DNA of 64,000 bases from PNAI01 sp035574295 (GCA_035574295.1 DATLYX010000010.1:1-64000); one strand, 5' to 3'; counted from the first letter of the stretch, positions 7,499 to 16,627 are shown. A program made the numbers and translations. Notes: generated from the sequence alone by a model not told the origin.

Positions 7499-10400
7499 TC
7501 AGAGCGGATGCGGCGACAGAAGCGAAGCGGGCGGCGGCGGGGCCTCGGGCGATGCCGGCCGCAGGTTCGGCCGCGGGGGCTGACCGTTCACATCGGCGCG
7601 ATCCCAGCCGCCGCGCGGAACGCGCAGGCTCAGCGCCTGCTCCGGCTGCGGCAGCACCACGAAGGCGCGCACCTTCTGCTGCGCAAGATTGAGGGACTGC
7701 TCGTCCAACCGTTCCGCCACCTCGTCGCGCTTGCGAGCGGCTTCCTGGTCGCCCTGATTGGCGGCAAGGGCGAACCATTTGTAGGCCTCGGCGAGATTCT
7801 GCTCGATGCCGATGCCACGGATATAGAGGATGGCGAGGTTGTACTGGCTGTCGGCAATCCCGTGTTCGGCGGCTTTGCGGAACCAGTGCGCCGCCAGGCG
7901 GTAGTTCGGCCGGCCCTCGATACCCTCGGCATAGAGCACCGCGAGATTGTGCATGGCCTTGGCATGGCCCTGCTCGGCCGCGGCGGTGTAGTACTTGCGG
8001 GCGAGCGCGCGATCGCGCTTGAGCCCGCCGCCCTTGTCATAAAGGCTGCCGAGGCGGAACTGCGCCGGAGCAAATCCGGACCTCGCCGCGCGCTCCAGCC
8101 AGCGAGCGGATTCCTCAACGTTCGGGGTCACGCCCCGGCCCTCGGCGTAGCGGAGCGCGATCTCGTATTCGGCGGCCGGATTGCCGCTTGCCGCCGCAGC
8201 ACGCAGTGCGGGACCGCCGATACCGGTGGGCAGCTCGGCGGGGCCGCGCGGGGCTTCGGCCCCCGATGGCGACAGGGCGCCGGTGACCTCCGGCATGGGC
8301 CTGGCCGAGCTGCCGTCCAGCGGCTCGGGTGGTGAGGCGCCGTCCACGGTCGGATTGGCGGGCTGCTCGGCGGGCGGCGTGGCCGGCGCGGAATCGCCGG
8401 GCATCGGCATGGCGGGGGTCCGGCTCGGCAAGCCTTGGCCCGAACCCGGTGCGGGAGCGGGGCTCGGCGTCGCCGCTGGCGCGAGGCTCGAACCTGCCTC
8501 GGATTGGTCGCCGGTCGGGGCCGCACTGGTTGCCGGCTGCTCAGAGGGCTCGTGGGCACCCCACATCTCGATGCCCACCTTCACCGCGCCGAGTACGATG
8601 ACGATGATGCTCGCCACGAGCAGGGTCCAACGCACGTAATCCTTTACGCGGCTTGACCCGCCGCGCGCGATTTTCTTGACCGGGCGGCCGCCGGCGAGAC
8701 CTGCGGTCGCAGCCTCGGCGGTCGCGGCGAGCGCGGCGCGCCGCGCCGCGATCAGGGTCTCGAACTGGCTTGCGACTTCGCGCGCGACCGGTTTGCTCAC
8801 ATTGAGGGGCGCTTCCGGAGCGCTCAGGCGTTCGGCGGCGGAGGCACCGAGCTGCGCGGCGTCCTGACTCGGCTCGATCGGGGTGTCGGGCGGCAGGTCG
8901 GGATTGATCGGCCTCTGCACGGCACCGCGCACCGCCGCGGCGCGGGCATCGACGGGCGCGTCCGTCGCTGCGGTGTCGGTTGCTGCGGGGGCGGGCACGT
9001 GCGAAACCTGCTCGGCGGCCTCCGAGGTCGCAACCGGCGCATCCGCAACGGCCGTGGCGCGCTCCAGCACCCGGATTGCGCTGTCGACCGTGGGCAGATC
9101 GCCGGCGGCGGCAGCCGCGCTCCGGCGCGCCCCGGAGCGGGGCTCCCGAAATTCCTGCGGCAAGTCGGGCTCGGTGCCGCTGCGCAGAGTCTCATAGCTC
9201 TGCGGAGGTTCGAGGCGCGAAGCGTCGGAGGCGGCGGACGGCGGTGTCTGCGGCTTGGTCCGGCGCAACTCGTCGAGATAGACCAAAAGGTCAGCCATGC
9301 CACGCTCGATGGCGTCGAGCCGTTCGAGCCAAGCCCCGGACTCGTCGAGCTTGGCGGCAAGATTGACAATGCGATCCTCGATGCCGGAGACCGCCGCGCG
9401 GTCGCCCTGCGGGGCCTGCAGGCGGTCGAGCTTCCCGGCCAGTGCCCGCACCTCTGCAACCAGATCCGGCAGCTCGGCGGGCACGGCGCCATGGGCTGCG
9501 AAACGCTGGTCGATCTCGTCGGCCAACTGGCGAATCAGCATCTCGGCGTGATGGGAACGCTGGGGTTCGATCTGCGTTGCAAGCTGCTGTTCGAGCTGTT
9601 CCGCGATCGCGCGCGCAAACGTCTCGATGTCGGGGGTCGTGCCCGTCGCCGTGCGGCCGGCCGGTAGCGTGCCCTCCGGCGCAATCTGCTCGAACCGGTC
9701 AGAGAGGTTGCGCACGTCGGCGGCGAGCTTGGCCAGGGTCTCATTGGAGGCCATGTGGCCGACGATGCCGCGCAGGCCGGCGATCACCTGGTCCAGCTTC
9801 TGCAGCGCGAGCGGGTTGTGATTGGCGGACGTGACCTGGTCGATCTTGCGCGCCAGTTCCTTGACCGTCTTGTTGAGCTCGTCAAAATTCTCCGCCCGCT
9901 CCAGATTGCGCAGCGCCTCGCGCAAACCCGCGATGTCCTGATCGAGCTTCTGCAAGGCGGCCGGGCTGTGCGCCGGACCGCTGATCTGGTCCACTTTGCG
10001 GGCCAGCTCCTGCAGTGCGCGCCCGATCTCCCGAAAACTGTCGGCCGGCTCGCGGCTGCGCAAGGCGTCGCGCAATCCGGCGATCTCCTGGTCGAGTTTC
10101 TGCAGCGCCGCAGGATTTTGGCTCGCGGCCGTCATCTGATCGACCTTGCGGGCGAGCTCCTGCACGGCGCGGCCGATGGCCAGCACGTTTTCGGTCGGGT
10201 CGAGCTTGCGCAGCGCATCGCGCACCTCGGTGATGCCCTGTTCGAGCAGCGCGAGCTTGTTGCTGTCGACGCCGAGCTCGCGGCCGCGCTCGACGCTGGC
10301 GGCGAGCGCCCGGACCTCTTTCTCCAACACCTCGATGGCCTGCCGCGGCATGGCATCGCTGAACGCACGGCTGATGTCGGCAAGGTCGCTGCGCAGCGCG

Positions 10401-10858
10401 AACACCGCGTCATCGATGCGGCAGGGGCGGTTGAGACCGGAAATCTGCTCGGTGATTTTGCGCAATTGCTCTTCCAGCCCGCTGAGATCCTGGGTGGATT
10501 CCACAGGGGCGAGCGGCACCGGCGCGGCAGGCTCGGGCGCACGTTTCTCGTCGCGATCCGATGCGGAGTCCAATTCGGACGCCCAATCGGAACGCGTGCG
10601 CGGTGCGCCGTTGCGGGCGATGTCGGCGACAATCTGGTCGAGACGGCGGTTGAATTGCGCCAGCGCCTCTCCGACCCCGACGGGCAATTCACGCTGCTCG
10701 GCGCGATACGGGCGTTCTTCGACGTGCGTGCGTCGCGAAAGGCGCGCGATTCGCAGGCTCAGTTCGTCGAGGCGGTCATTGACCGCAGCGAGCGTCTCGC
10801 CGATCGAATCCGGATCGTCGTCCTCGTAGTCTCGGTATGGTCTGCGCCTGTGCCGCAC
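7499..10858 (-). CDS. PodJ-like coiled-coil / Sel1-repeat polarity protein
   Basis: A 1119-residue protein with the layout of the Caulobacter polar organiser PodJ. The long cytoplasmic coiled coil (about 10-560) includes four imperfect repeats of about 51 residues (core ALQKLDQEIAGLRDALR then ELARKVDQ) around 205-380. A low-complexity acidic/proline region follows, then one transmembrane helix (about 738-760), a proline-rich periplasmic linker, and four Sel1 repeats (about 890-1050). It lacks the C-terminal peptidoglycan-binding domain of Caulobacter PodJ. The start is GTG 10858; an in-frame stop lies 10 codons upstream. The short N-terminus suggests a family-specific cap is missing or that the start is misplaced. 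Two CtrA-like boxes lie upstream. Confidence 0.75.
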   Translation of the reverse strand: MRHRRRPYRDYEDDDPDSIGETLAAVNDRLDELSLRIARLSRRTHVEERPYRAEQRELPVGVGEALAQFNRRLDQIVADIARNGAPRTRSDWASELDSASDRDEKRAPEPAAPVPLAPVESTQDLSGLEEQLRKITEQISGLNRPCRIDDAVFALRSDLADISRAFSDAMPRQAIEVLEKEVRALAASVERGRELGVDSNKLALLEQGITEVRDALRKLDPTENVLAIGRAVQELARKVDQMTAASQNPAALQKLDQEIAGLRDALRSREPADSFREIGRALQELARKVDQISGPAHSPAALQKLDQDIAGLREALRNLERAENFDELNKTVKELARKIDQVTSANHNPLALQKLDQVIAGLRGIVGHMASNETLAKLAADVRNLSDRFEQIAPEGTLPAGRTATGTTPDIETFARAIAEQLEQQLATQIEPQRSHHAEMLIRQLADEIDQRFAAHGAVPAELPDLVAEVRALAGKLDRLQAPQGDRAAVSGIEDRIVNLAAKLDESGAWLERLDAIERGMADLLVYLDELRRTKPQTPPSAASDASRLEPPQSYETLRSGTEPDLPQEFREPRSGARRSAAAAAGDLPTVDSAIRVLERATAVADAPVATSEAAEQVSHVPAPAATDTAATDAPVDARAAAVRGAVQRPINPDLPPDTPIEPSQDAAQLGASAAERLSAPEAPLNVSKPVAREVASQFETLIAARRAALAATAEAATAGLAGGRPVKKIARGGSSRVKDYVRWTLLVASIIVIVLGAVKVGIEMWGAHEPSEQPATSAAPTGDQSEAGSSLAPAATPSPAPAPGSGQGLPSRTPAMPMPGDSAPATPPAEQPANPTVDGASPPEPLDGSSARPMPEVTGALSPSGAEAPRGPAELPTGIGGPALRAAAASGNPAAEYEIALRYAEGRGVTPNVEESARWLERAARSGFAPAQFRLGSLYDKGGGLKRDRALARKYYTAAAEQGHAKAMHNLAVLYAEGIEGRPNYRLAAHWFRKAAEHGIADSQYNLAILYIRGIGIEQNLAEAYKWFALAANQGDQEAARKRDEVAERLDEQSLNLAQQKVRAFVVLPQPEQALSLRVPRGGWDRADVNGQPPRPNLRPASPEAPPPPASLLSPHPL
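9720..10240 (-). repeat. Four imperfect ~153-bp coding repeats in the PodJ-like gene
   Basis: Within the coiled-coil part of the PodJ-like gene, a unit of about 51 codons recurs four times. Its shared core reads LQKLDQxIAGLR, then about 20 residues, then ELARKxDQ. The middle copies are most alike and the last (TLAKLAADVRNLSDRFEQI) has diverged. Internal duplication of this kind changes coiled-coil length and is prone to copy-number variation between strains. Confidence 0.75.
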
Positions 10859-10980
10859 CGTCTGAAGGCCGATCCAAGTCGAAGGTCAGGGCGGCCGGCT
10901 GGCCCCGGGAACAGATTCCGTCTCGAACAGGTGGGAATCCGGCGCGATCCACCTTTCTGGGCAGTTTTCACAGTTGACGG

Positions 10981-10995
10981 TAAACAGGCCGTTAA
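10981..10995 (-). promoter_or_regulatory. CtrA-like box
   Basis: Read on the minus strand the site is TTAA-CGGCCTG-TTTA, one mismatch from the CtrA consensus TTAA-N7-TTAA. It lies 123 bases upstream of the PodJ-like start. Cell-cycle control of a PodJ homologue by CtrA would be plausible, but this is motif evidence only. Confidence 0.4.
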
Positions 10996-11170
10996 CCCGC
11001 TGGTACGGCTACAAGATTTGCGCCGATTTTGCGGGCGCAGCCGGTACAACCCCTGCGCGCATATTGATCCGCCGATCAAGGATCGATTGGCGGCGCGCGG
11101 CGCAGAACACGTGCGGCGCAGCCGGCGCGGCACGGTCGCGCCCCGTGTAAGGAACCCCTTATTTTGCCCT

Positions 11171-11185
11171 TTAACGGCGCCTAAA
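11171..11185 (+). promoter_or_regulatory. Second CtrA-like box
   Basis: TTAA-CGGCGCC-TAAA, again one mismatch from TTAA-N7-TTAA, located 45 bases before the acyl-CoA dehydrogenase start. It shares the TTAACGGC core with the box at 10981-10995, in inverted orientation. Whether it serves either divergent gene is unknown. Confidence 0.35.
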
Positions 11186-11229
11186 TCGGATTGTGAGAGG
11201 CTGCTCCGTAAAAACCAGGGAGGGGGCCC

Positions 11230-13026
11230 ATGCCGCGTTACAAGGCACCGGTCGACGACGCTTTATTTCTGATCAACGACGTATTTCACGTCGATCGCTA
11301 CGCCAATCTGCCGGGATTTGCCGATGCCAGTCCCGACGTGATCGCGGCCATTCTCAACGAGGCGGCAAAATACTGTGAAGAGGTGCTGACGCCGCTCAAC
11401 CACAGCGGCGATCGCGAAGGTTGCACGCGGCATGCGGACGGCCGGGTGACGACCCCCAAGGGTTTTCGCGAAGCGTACAAGCAATTCATCGACGGCGGTT
11501 GGATGGGCATCTCGGTGCCGGCCGAATTCGGCGGCCAGGGCCTCCCCATTATGCTGACGCAGCTCATCAACGAGTTCCTCTCCTCGGCCAATATGGCGTT
11601 CTCCATGTATCCGGCGCTCACCCAAGGGGCGATCGCGGCGCTCATTGCGCACGGCGCGCCGGAGCATAAAAAGATTTATCTGCCGAAGCTCGTCGCCGGC
11701 ACCTGGACCGGCACCATGAATCTCACCGAGCCGCACTGCGGCACCGATCTCGGTCTGTTGCGCACCAAGGCGACCCCCCAGCCGGACGGCAGCTACAAAA
11801 TCACCGGCACCAAAATTTTCATCTCCTCCGGCGAGCACGATCTTTCCGAGAACATCGTGCATCTCGTGCTGGCGCGGATCGAGGGCGCGCCCGAGGGCAC
11901 CAAGGGCATCTCGCTGTTCGTGGTGCCAAAATTTTTGCCGAAGGCGGACGGCGGGATCGGGCCGCGCAACGCGGTCGCCTGCGGCGCGATCGAAGCCAAG
12001 ATGGGCATTCACGGCAACGCCACCTGCGTCATGAACTACGACGGCGCCACGGGCTGGCTGATGGGCGAGGCGAACCGCGGCCTGCAGGCGATGTTCACCA
12101 TGATGAACGAGGCGCGGCTCGGGGTCGGCGTGCAGGGCCTCGCGCTTTCGGAAGTCGCCTATCAGAATGCGGCGGCCTATGCGAAGGAGCGGCTGCAAGG
12201 TCGCGCCCTGACCGGCGCCAAGAACAAGGACAAGCCGGCCGATCCGATCATCGTGCATCCCGACGTGCGGCGCATGCTGATGGGGATCCGCGCGTTCAAC
12301 GAGGCGGCGCGGGCGCTGATCGTATGGACGGCGTTGCAGTCGGATTTGGCGCACCGCGCCGGCGACGACAAAACGCGCACGGCGGCGGACGACCACATGG
12401 GCCTTTTGACGCCGGTGATCAAAGGCGTGTTCACCGACCTGGGCTTCGCCAACACGGTGCTGGCGCAGCAAATCTTCGGCGGCCACGGCTACATCGCCGA
12501 GCACGGCATGGAGCAGTTCGTGCGCGACGCGCGCATCACCATGATGTACGAGGGCGCCAACGGCATTCAGGCGTTGGATCTGGTCGGGCGCAAGCTGCCC
12601 AAGGATGGCGGCCGCGCGCTGCAGGCGTTTTTTGCCGAAGTGCAAGGTTTCCTCAAGGAGCACGGCGCCGACGAGGGCATGAAGCCTTATGTGGAGCCGC
12701 TCGGGCGGGCGCTCGGCCACCTGCAGCAGGCCACCATGTGGTTCATGCAGAATGCGATCGGCAAGCCGAACAACGCCGGCGCCGGCGCCTACGACTACAT
12801 GCATCTGTTAGGGCTGGTCGCGCTCGGCTACATGTGGTGCCGCATGGCGGCGGCGGCGCGCGCCAAGGTGAGATCGGGCGCCAACGGTTCCGCCGAACGC
12901 ATGAACGCCAAGCTGATCACCGGGCGCTTCTTCATGGAGCACATGCTGCCGGAAACCGGCGCCCAGCTCGCGCGCATCCAGGCCGGCGCGGACAGCGTGA
13001 TGGAGCTGCCGGACGAGGCGTTTTGA
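11230..13026 (+). CDS. Acyl-CoA dehydrogenase, DmdC-like
   Basis: A 598-residue flavoprotein, longer than the usual 380, with the N-terminal helical domain, the middle beta domain (NLTEPHCGTDLG, KITGTKIFISSGEHD), the C-terminal helical domain (QIFGGHGYIAEHGMEQFVRDARI, then MYEGANGIQALDLVGRKL) and an extra C-terminal domain from about residue 470. This large form includes DmdC, which oxidises 3-methylmercaptopropionyl-CoA, but many members act on other acyl-CoAs, so the substrate is open. The start is supported by a strong purine-rich Shine-Dalgarno ending 3-5 bases before ATG. It opens the beta-oxidation block that runs to 19.3 kb and ends convergent with a universal stress gene. Confidence 0.92.
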   Translation: MPRYKAPVDDALFLINDVFHVDRYANLPGFADASPDVIAAILNEAAKYCEEVLTPLNHSGDREGCTRHADGRVTTPKGFREAYKQFIDGGWMGISVPAEFGGQGLPIMLTQLINEFLSSANMAFSMYPALTQGAIAALIAHGAPEHKKIYLPKLVAGTWTGTMNLTEPHCGTDLGLLRTKATPQPDGSYKITGTKIFISSGEHDLSENIVHLVLARIEGAPEGTKGISLFVVPKFLPKADGGIGPRNAVACGAIEAKMGIHGNATCVMNYDGATGWLMGEANRGLQAMFTMMNEARLGVGVQGLALSEVAYQNAAAYAKERLQGRALTGAKNKDKPADPIIVHPDVRRMLMGIRAFNEAARALIVWTALQSDLAHRAGDDKTRTAADDHMGLLTPVIKGVFTDLGFANTVLAQQIFGGHGYIAEHGMEQFVRDARITMMYEGANGIQALDLVGRKLPKDGGRALQAFFAEVQGFLKEHGADEGMKPYVEPLGRALGHLQQATMWFMQNAIGKPNNAGAGAYDYMHLLGLVALGYMWCRMAAAARAKVRSGANGSAERMNAKLITGRFFMEHMLPETGAQLARIQAGADSVMELPDEAF

Positions 13027-13048
13027 CCGGCCACCGATCTGCGACGGG

Positions 13049-13495
13049 TCAGTGCAACACCAAGACCGGGATCTTGGTGTGCGCCAATACCTTGGTGGTG
13101 ACGCTGCCGAGCACGAGTCCGGCAATGCCGCTGCGGCCGTGCGAGGCCATCACGATCAGGTCGCAGCGCCGCTTCTTGGCGGTGTTGACGATGGCAAGAT
13201 AGGGCTGGTCGTGAATCACCTGGAGCGTGGAGCAAGGCACGCCTTTGGCCTTGGCGGCCTGCGCCACTTTGTCCAGCACCTTGCGGGCATGCTGCTTGAC
13301 GAACTTGTCATAGGCGGCGAACTGTTCCGGCATCGCATAGAGCATGGATTCGCGCACGTCGTAGACGTTGAACGAATGTTCGACGATCAGCGCGGTGACC
13401 TTGGCGCCCACCGCCTTGGCGAGCGCCAGCGCATGCGGAACCGCGCGCTGGGCGAGCGGCGAGCCATCGGTCGGGATCAAAATATGCCGGTACAT
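13049..13495 (-). CDS. Universal stress protein, single UspA domain
   Basis: A 148-residue cytoplasmic UspA-fold protein beginning MYRHILIPTDGSPLAQRA. The ATP-binding-type loop near the C-terminus (MASHGRSGIAGLVLGSVT) fits G-2x-G-9x-G(S/T), so it probably binds ATP. ATG 13495 follows a strong GGAGGAG Shine-Dalgarno; an in-frame upstream start would place that signal inside the coding region. It is convergent with the acyl-CoA dehydrogenase upstream and divergent from the next one. No FixK box was found near it, unlike the two tandem-domain Usp genes later in the window. Confidence 0.93.
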   Translation of the reverse strand: MYRHILIPTDGSPLAQRAVPHALALAKAVGAKVTALIVEHSFNVYDVRESMLYAMPEQFAAYDKFVKQHARKVLDKVAQAAKAKGVPCSTLQVIHDQPYLAIVNTAKKRRCDLIVMASHGRSGIAGLVLGSVTTKVLAHTKIPVLVLH

Positions 13496-13671
13496 GAACT
13501 CCTCCTCCGTCACTGCGGACCGAGCTTCGCCTTATCGCACTCGCTTTGCAACTATGACGGCGGCAACATCGACCGGGCCGAGCAACTCGGGTTGCCAAAG
13601 GACTCGCTCGCGGAGCCCGAGCGTCCTATGTTGGTCTTGCGCGATCCGACTCTGCAGCACCACCTGCCTTG

Positions 13672-14829
13672 ATGAACCCGCTCAACCTTCCGCGCCCCGC
13701 CTGGATGTCCGAGGACCTGGTCCTGCTCGAAGAACAGGCCAGGCGCTTCATCGCCGCGGAATTTGTCCCGCATCTGGACAAATGGCACGAGGAGCGCTTC
13801 TACCCGCGCGAGGTGTGGACCAAGGCCGGACAGGCGGGCCTGCTCTGCGCCTCGATGCCGGAGGACTACGGCGGCGCCGGCGGCACGTTTGCGCACGAGG
13901 CGGTGATCAACCGCGAGCTCAGTCTCGCCGGTTTCGACACCTTCGGCGCCCCGCTGCACTCGGGCATCGTGGCGCCGTACATCCTGCACTACGGCACCGA
14001 GGAGCAGAAGCGCCGCTGGCTGCCGAAGCTCGCCACCGGCGAACTGATCGGCGCCATCGCCATGAGCGAGCCGGGCACCGGCTCCGACCTGCAGGCCGTG
14101 CGCACCACCGCGATCAAGAAGGGCAACCGCTACGTCCTCAACGGCGCCAAAACCTTCATCACCAACGGCCAGCACGCCAATCTGATCATCGTCGTGACCA
14201 AGACCGACCCCAAGGAGCGCGCCAAGGGCATTTCGCTCCTGGTGGTGGAAACCGACGATGCAGAGGGATTCCGCAGAGGTCGCAAGCTGAAAAAGCTCGG
14301 CATGGATTCGGCCGACACATCGGAGCTGTTTTTTGAGGACGTCTCGCTGCCGGCGGAAAACCTGCTCGGCACCGAGGAGGGCCAGGGTTTTGCGCAACTG
14401 ATGACCGAACTGCCGCAGGAGCGGCTGATCGTGGCGGTGCACGCGGTCGCCATGATGGAGCGGGCGCTCGCGCTCACCATCGACTATGTCAAGCAGCGCG
14501 AGGCGTTCGGCAAAAAAATCATCGAGTTTCAAAACACTCAGTTCGAGCTTGCCGAGTGCAAGACGGAGGCGACCGTGGCGCGGGTGTTCGTCGACCATTG
14601 CATTGAGCGGCATGTGGCCGGCGGCCTCGATACGGTCACCGCCTCCATGGCCAAGGCATGGACCACCGAACTGCTCGGCAAAGTCGTGGACCGCTGCCTG
14701 CAACTGTTCGGCGGCTACGGCTATATGGACGAATATCCGATTTCGCGGCTCTACCGCGACGCCCGCGTATTGCGTATCTATGCGGGAACCAACGAGATCA
14801 TGAATCTGCTGATCGCGAGAAGCTTGTGA
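13672..14829 (+). CDS. Acyl-CoA dehydrogenase
   Basis: A 385-residue enzyme of standard acyl-CoA dehydrogenase length, oxidising an acyl-CoA to the 2-enoyl-CoA with FAD and passing electrons to ETF. Seen in order: N-terminal helices with PEDYGGAGG, the flavin-binding IAMSEPGTGSDLQ, NGAKTFITNGQHA in the beta domain, and QLFGGYGYMDEYPISRLYRDARVLRIYAGTNEIM at the C-terminus. The last block resembles isovaleryl- and long-chain-type enzymes. ATG 13672 is preferred over the overlapping TTG at 13669; no strong Shine-Dalgarno is visible. It forms a run with thiolase, cupins and the FadJ-like gene. Confidence 0.93.
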   Translation: MNPLNLPRPAWMSEDLVLLEEQARRFIAAEFVPHLDKWHEERFYPREVWTKAGQAGLLCASMPEDYGGAGGTFAHEAVINRELSLAGFDTFGAPLHSGIVAPYILHYGTEEQKRRWLPKLATGELIGAIAMSEPGTGSDLQAVRTTAIKKGNRYVLNGAKTFITNGQHANLIIVVTKTDPKERAKGISLLVVETDDAEGFRRGRKLKKLGMDSADTSELFFEDVSLPAENLLGTEEGQGFAQLMTELPQERLIVAVHAVAMMERALALTIDYVKQREAFGKKIIEFQNTQFELAECKTEATVARVFVDHCIERHVAGGLDTVTASMAKAWTTELLGKVVDRCLQLFGGYGYMDEYPISRLYRDARVLRIYAGTNEIMNLLIARSL

Positions 14830-14841
14830 TGACCGGAGCAC

Positions 14842-14937
14842 GAACGACGGAGGTCGGACGACAGACGGCGGTGCGCGGCCAGATTTCGGTGTTCTGTCTT
14901 TCGTCGTCTGTCCTCTGTCCTCAGTTGTCCGTCATCT
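14842..14937. repeat. Imperfect inverted repeat between acyl-CoA dehydrogenase and thiolase genes
   Basis: The left arm (about 14842-14867, containing GACGGAGGTCGGACGACAGA) is roughly complementary to a right arm (about 14896-14935) built of reiterated CTGTC/TCGTC units (GTCGTCTGTCCTCTGTCC). The arms would form a long interrupted hairpin. It could attenuate read-through or be a decayed repetitive element. Confidence 0.5.
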
Positions 14938-14952
14938 GACCCGGAGGTTCCC

Positions 14953-16161
14953 ATGACCGAGGCCTACATCTACGACCATGTGCGCACCCCGCGCGGGCGC
15001 GGCAAGGCGGACGGCGCTTTGCATGAGGTCACCGCGCTCAACCTTGCGGCCCAGACTCTCGCCGCCCTGAAAGAGCGCAATGACCTCGATCCCGCCCTGG
15101 TGGAAGACGTGGTGCTCGGCTGCGTCGATCCGGTGGGCGAGGCCGGCGGCGACATCGCGCGCGTGGCGGCGCTGATGGCCGGTTACGGCGAGAGCGTGCC
15201 GGGGGTGCAGATCAACCGCTTCTGCGCCTCCGGGCTTGATGCGGTGAATTTTGCCGCGGCGGAGGTGATTTCCGGCCAGCACGAGATGACCATCGGCGGC
15301 GGGGTGGAATCCATGAGCCGGGTGGGCATCGGCGCCTCGGGCGGCGCCTGGTCGGTGGACCCTTCCATCGCGCTGCGTTCTTATTTCCTGCCGCAGGGCA
15401 TTTCCGCCGACCTCATTGCCACCAAATACGGCTTCTCGCGCGACGACGTCGATGCCTATGCGGTCGAGAGCCAGCAGCGCGCGGCCAAGGCGTGGGAGAA
15501 CGGCCGCTTCAAGAAATCGGTGATCCCGGTCAAGGACGTGAACGGTATCACGCTGCTTGCCAAGGACGAGCACATGCGCCCTGACACCACCATGCAGACG
15601 CTCGGGGCGCTGCAGCCCTCGTTCGCGCAATGGGGCGAAATGGGGGGGTTCGATGCGGTGGCGGTGCAACGTTATCCGGAAGTCGAAGCCATCAATCACG
15701 TGCACACCCCGGGCAATTCGTCGGGCATCGTGGACGGCGCCGCCGCGGTGCTGATCGGCAGCAAGAAGGCGGGCAAGGCCGCGGGGCTCAAGCCGCGCGC
15801 CAAAATCCGCGCCTTCGCCAATATCGGATCGGAGCCCTCGATCATGCTCACCGGCCCGATTCCGGTGACGGAGAAGGTGCTCAAGAAGGCCGGCATGACC
15901 AAGAAGGACATCGATCTGTTCGAGGTGAACGAAGCCTTCGCCTCGGTCGTGCTGCGCTACATGCAGGCGCTGAACATCGATCATGCCAAGGTGAACGTGA
16001 ACGGCGGGGCGATTGCCATGGGGCACCCGCTCGGCGCCACCGGCGCCATCATCCTCGGCACGCTGCTCGATGAGCTGGAGCGGCGCGACCTCTCAACCGG
16101 CCTCGTGACGCTGTGCATCGGCATCGGCATGGGCACCGCCACCATCATCGAGCGCGTCTGA
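14953..16161 (+). CDS. Acetyl-CoA C-acyltransferase (thiolase)
   Basis: A 402-residue degradative-type thiolase that cleaves 3-ketoacyl-CoA with CoA. The acyl-accepting cysteine lies in NRFCASGLDAVN, the catalytic histidine in NVNGGAIAMGHPLGATGA, and the second active-site cysteine in TLCIGIGMGTA near the C-terminus. The start at 14953 has a GGAGG Shine-Dalgarno 6 bases upstream. It is followed after one base by the first of two cupin genes, so they are co-transcribed. With the flanking acyl-CoA dehydrogenases and the bifunctional hydratase/dehydrogenase it gives a full beta-oxidation cycle. Confidence 0.95.
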   Translation: MTEAYIYDHVRTPRGRGKADGALHEVTALNLAAQTLAALKERNDLDPALVEDVVLGCVDPVGEAGGDIARVAALMAGYGESVPGVQINRFCASGLDAVNFAAAEVISGQHEMTIGGGVESMSRVGIGASGGAWSVDPSIALRSYFLPQGISADLIATKYGFSRDDVDAYAVESQQRAAKAWENGRFKKSVIPVKDVNGITLLAKDEHMRPDTTMQTLGALQPSFAQWGEMGGFDAVAVQRYPEVEAINHVHTPGNSSGIVDGAAAVLIGSKKAGKAAGLKPRAKIRAFANIGSEPSIMLTGPIPVTEKVLKKAGMTKKDIDLFEVNEAFASVVLRYMQALNIDHAKVNVNGGAIAMGHPLGATGAIILGTLLDELERRDLSTGLVTLCIGIGMGTATIIERV

Positions 16162-16162
16162 A

Positions 16163-16627
16163 ATGCCCAAGATCGACATCGCGAAGCTTCCGCCCGACAA
16201 CAAAACCAATTACCCCGAGCCGTTCCGGCGCGCGGTCGAGGGGCGCTGGCGCAAGCGGCTCGGCGATGCGGTCGGGCTCACCCAGTTCGGCGTCAATCTC
16301 ACCACGTTGAAGCCGGGGGCCTGGTCCTCGCAGCGGCACTGGCATGAGGCCGAAGACGAGCTGATCTATGTGCTCGAAGGCGAGCTCGTATTGTGCGAGA
16401 ACCACGGGGAGACGCTGCTCAAGGCCGGCGACGCCGCAGCTTGGAAAGCCGGCACGCCGAACGGCCATTGCCTCATTAACCGCTCGCCGCGCGATGCGGT
16501 CTATCTCGAGATCGGCGCGCGGGCCACGCGCGAGAAGGTGGATTACCCTGACATCGACATGAAGCTTGAGCGCGACGAGACGGGCACGCGTTATCTGCAC
16601 AAGTCCGGAGAGCCCTATCCCCGATAA
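16163..16627 (+). CDS. Cupin domain protein, tandem copy 1
   Basis: A 154-residue single cupin barrel. Cupin motif 1 is SQRHWHEAEDELIYVLEGELVL, with both metal-binding histidines and the glutamate; motif 2 is KAGTPNGHCLINRS. It probably binds a divalent metal or acts as a sugar- or acyl-binding barrel; related alphaproteobacterial proteins carry no known activity. It begins one base after the thiolase stop and is followed 15 bases later by a paralogue of identical length. The tight linkage to beta-oxidation genes suggests a role in that pathway, such as handling a toxic intermediate, but this is inference. Confidence 0.88.
   Translation: MPKIDIAKLPPDNKTNYPEPFRRAVEGRWRKRLGDAVGLTQFGVNLTTLKPGAWSSQRHWHEAEDELIYVLEGELVLCENHGETLLKAGDAAAWKAGTPNGHCLINRSPRDAVYLEIGARATREKVDYPDIDMKLERDETGTRYLHKSGEPYPR

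Larger units (their letters stand above)
10859..11229. other. Divergent intergenic region
   Basis: A 371-base gap between the divergent PodJ-like and acyl-CoA dehydrogenase genes. It holds no credible ORF. It contains two CtrA-like motifs (10981-10995 and 11171-11185). The Shine-Dalgarno of the downstream gene is the purine run AGGGAGGGGG just before 11230. I could not assign -35/-10 elements confidently. Confidence 0.6.

Noticed and set aside
10859..11133. Missing N-terminus of the PodJ-like protein in another frame
   Set aside because: The alternative frame does not encode the family's N-terminal motif, and no simple frameshift restores it.
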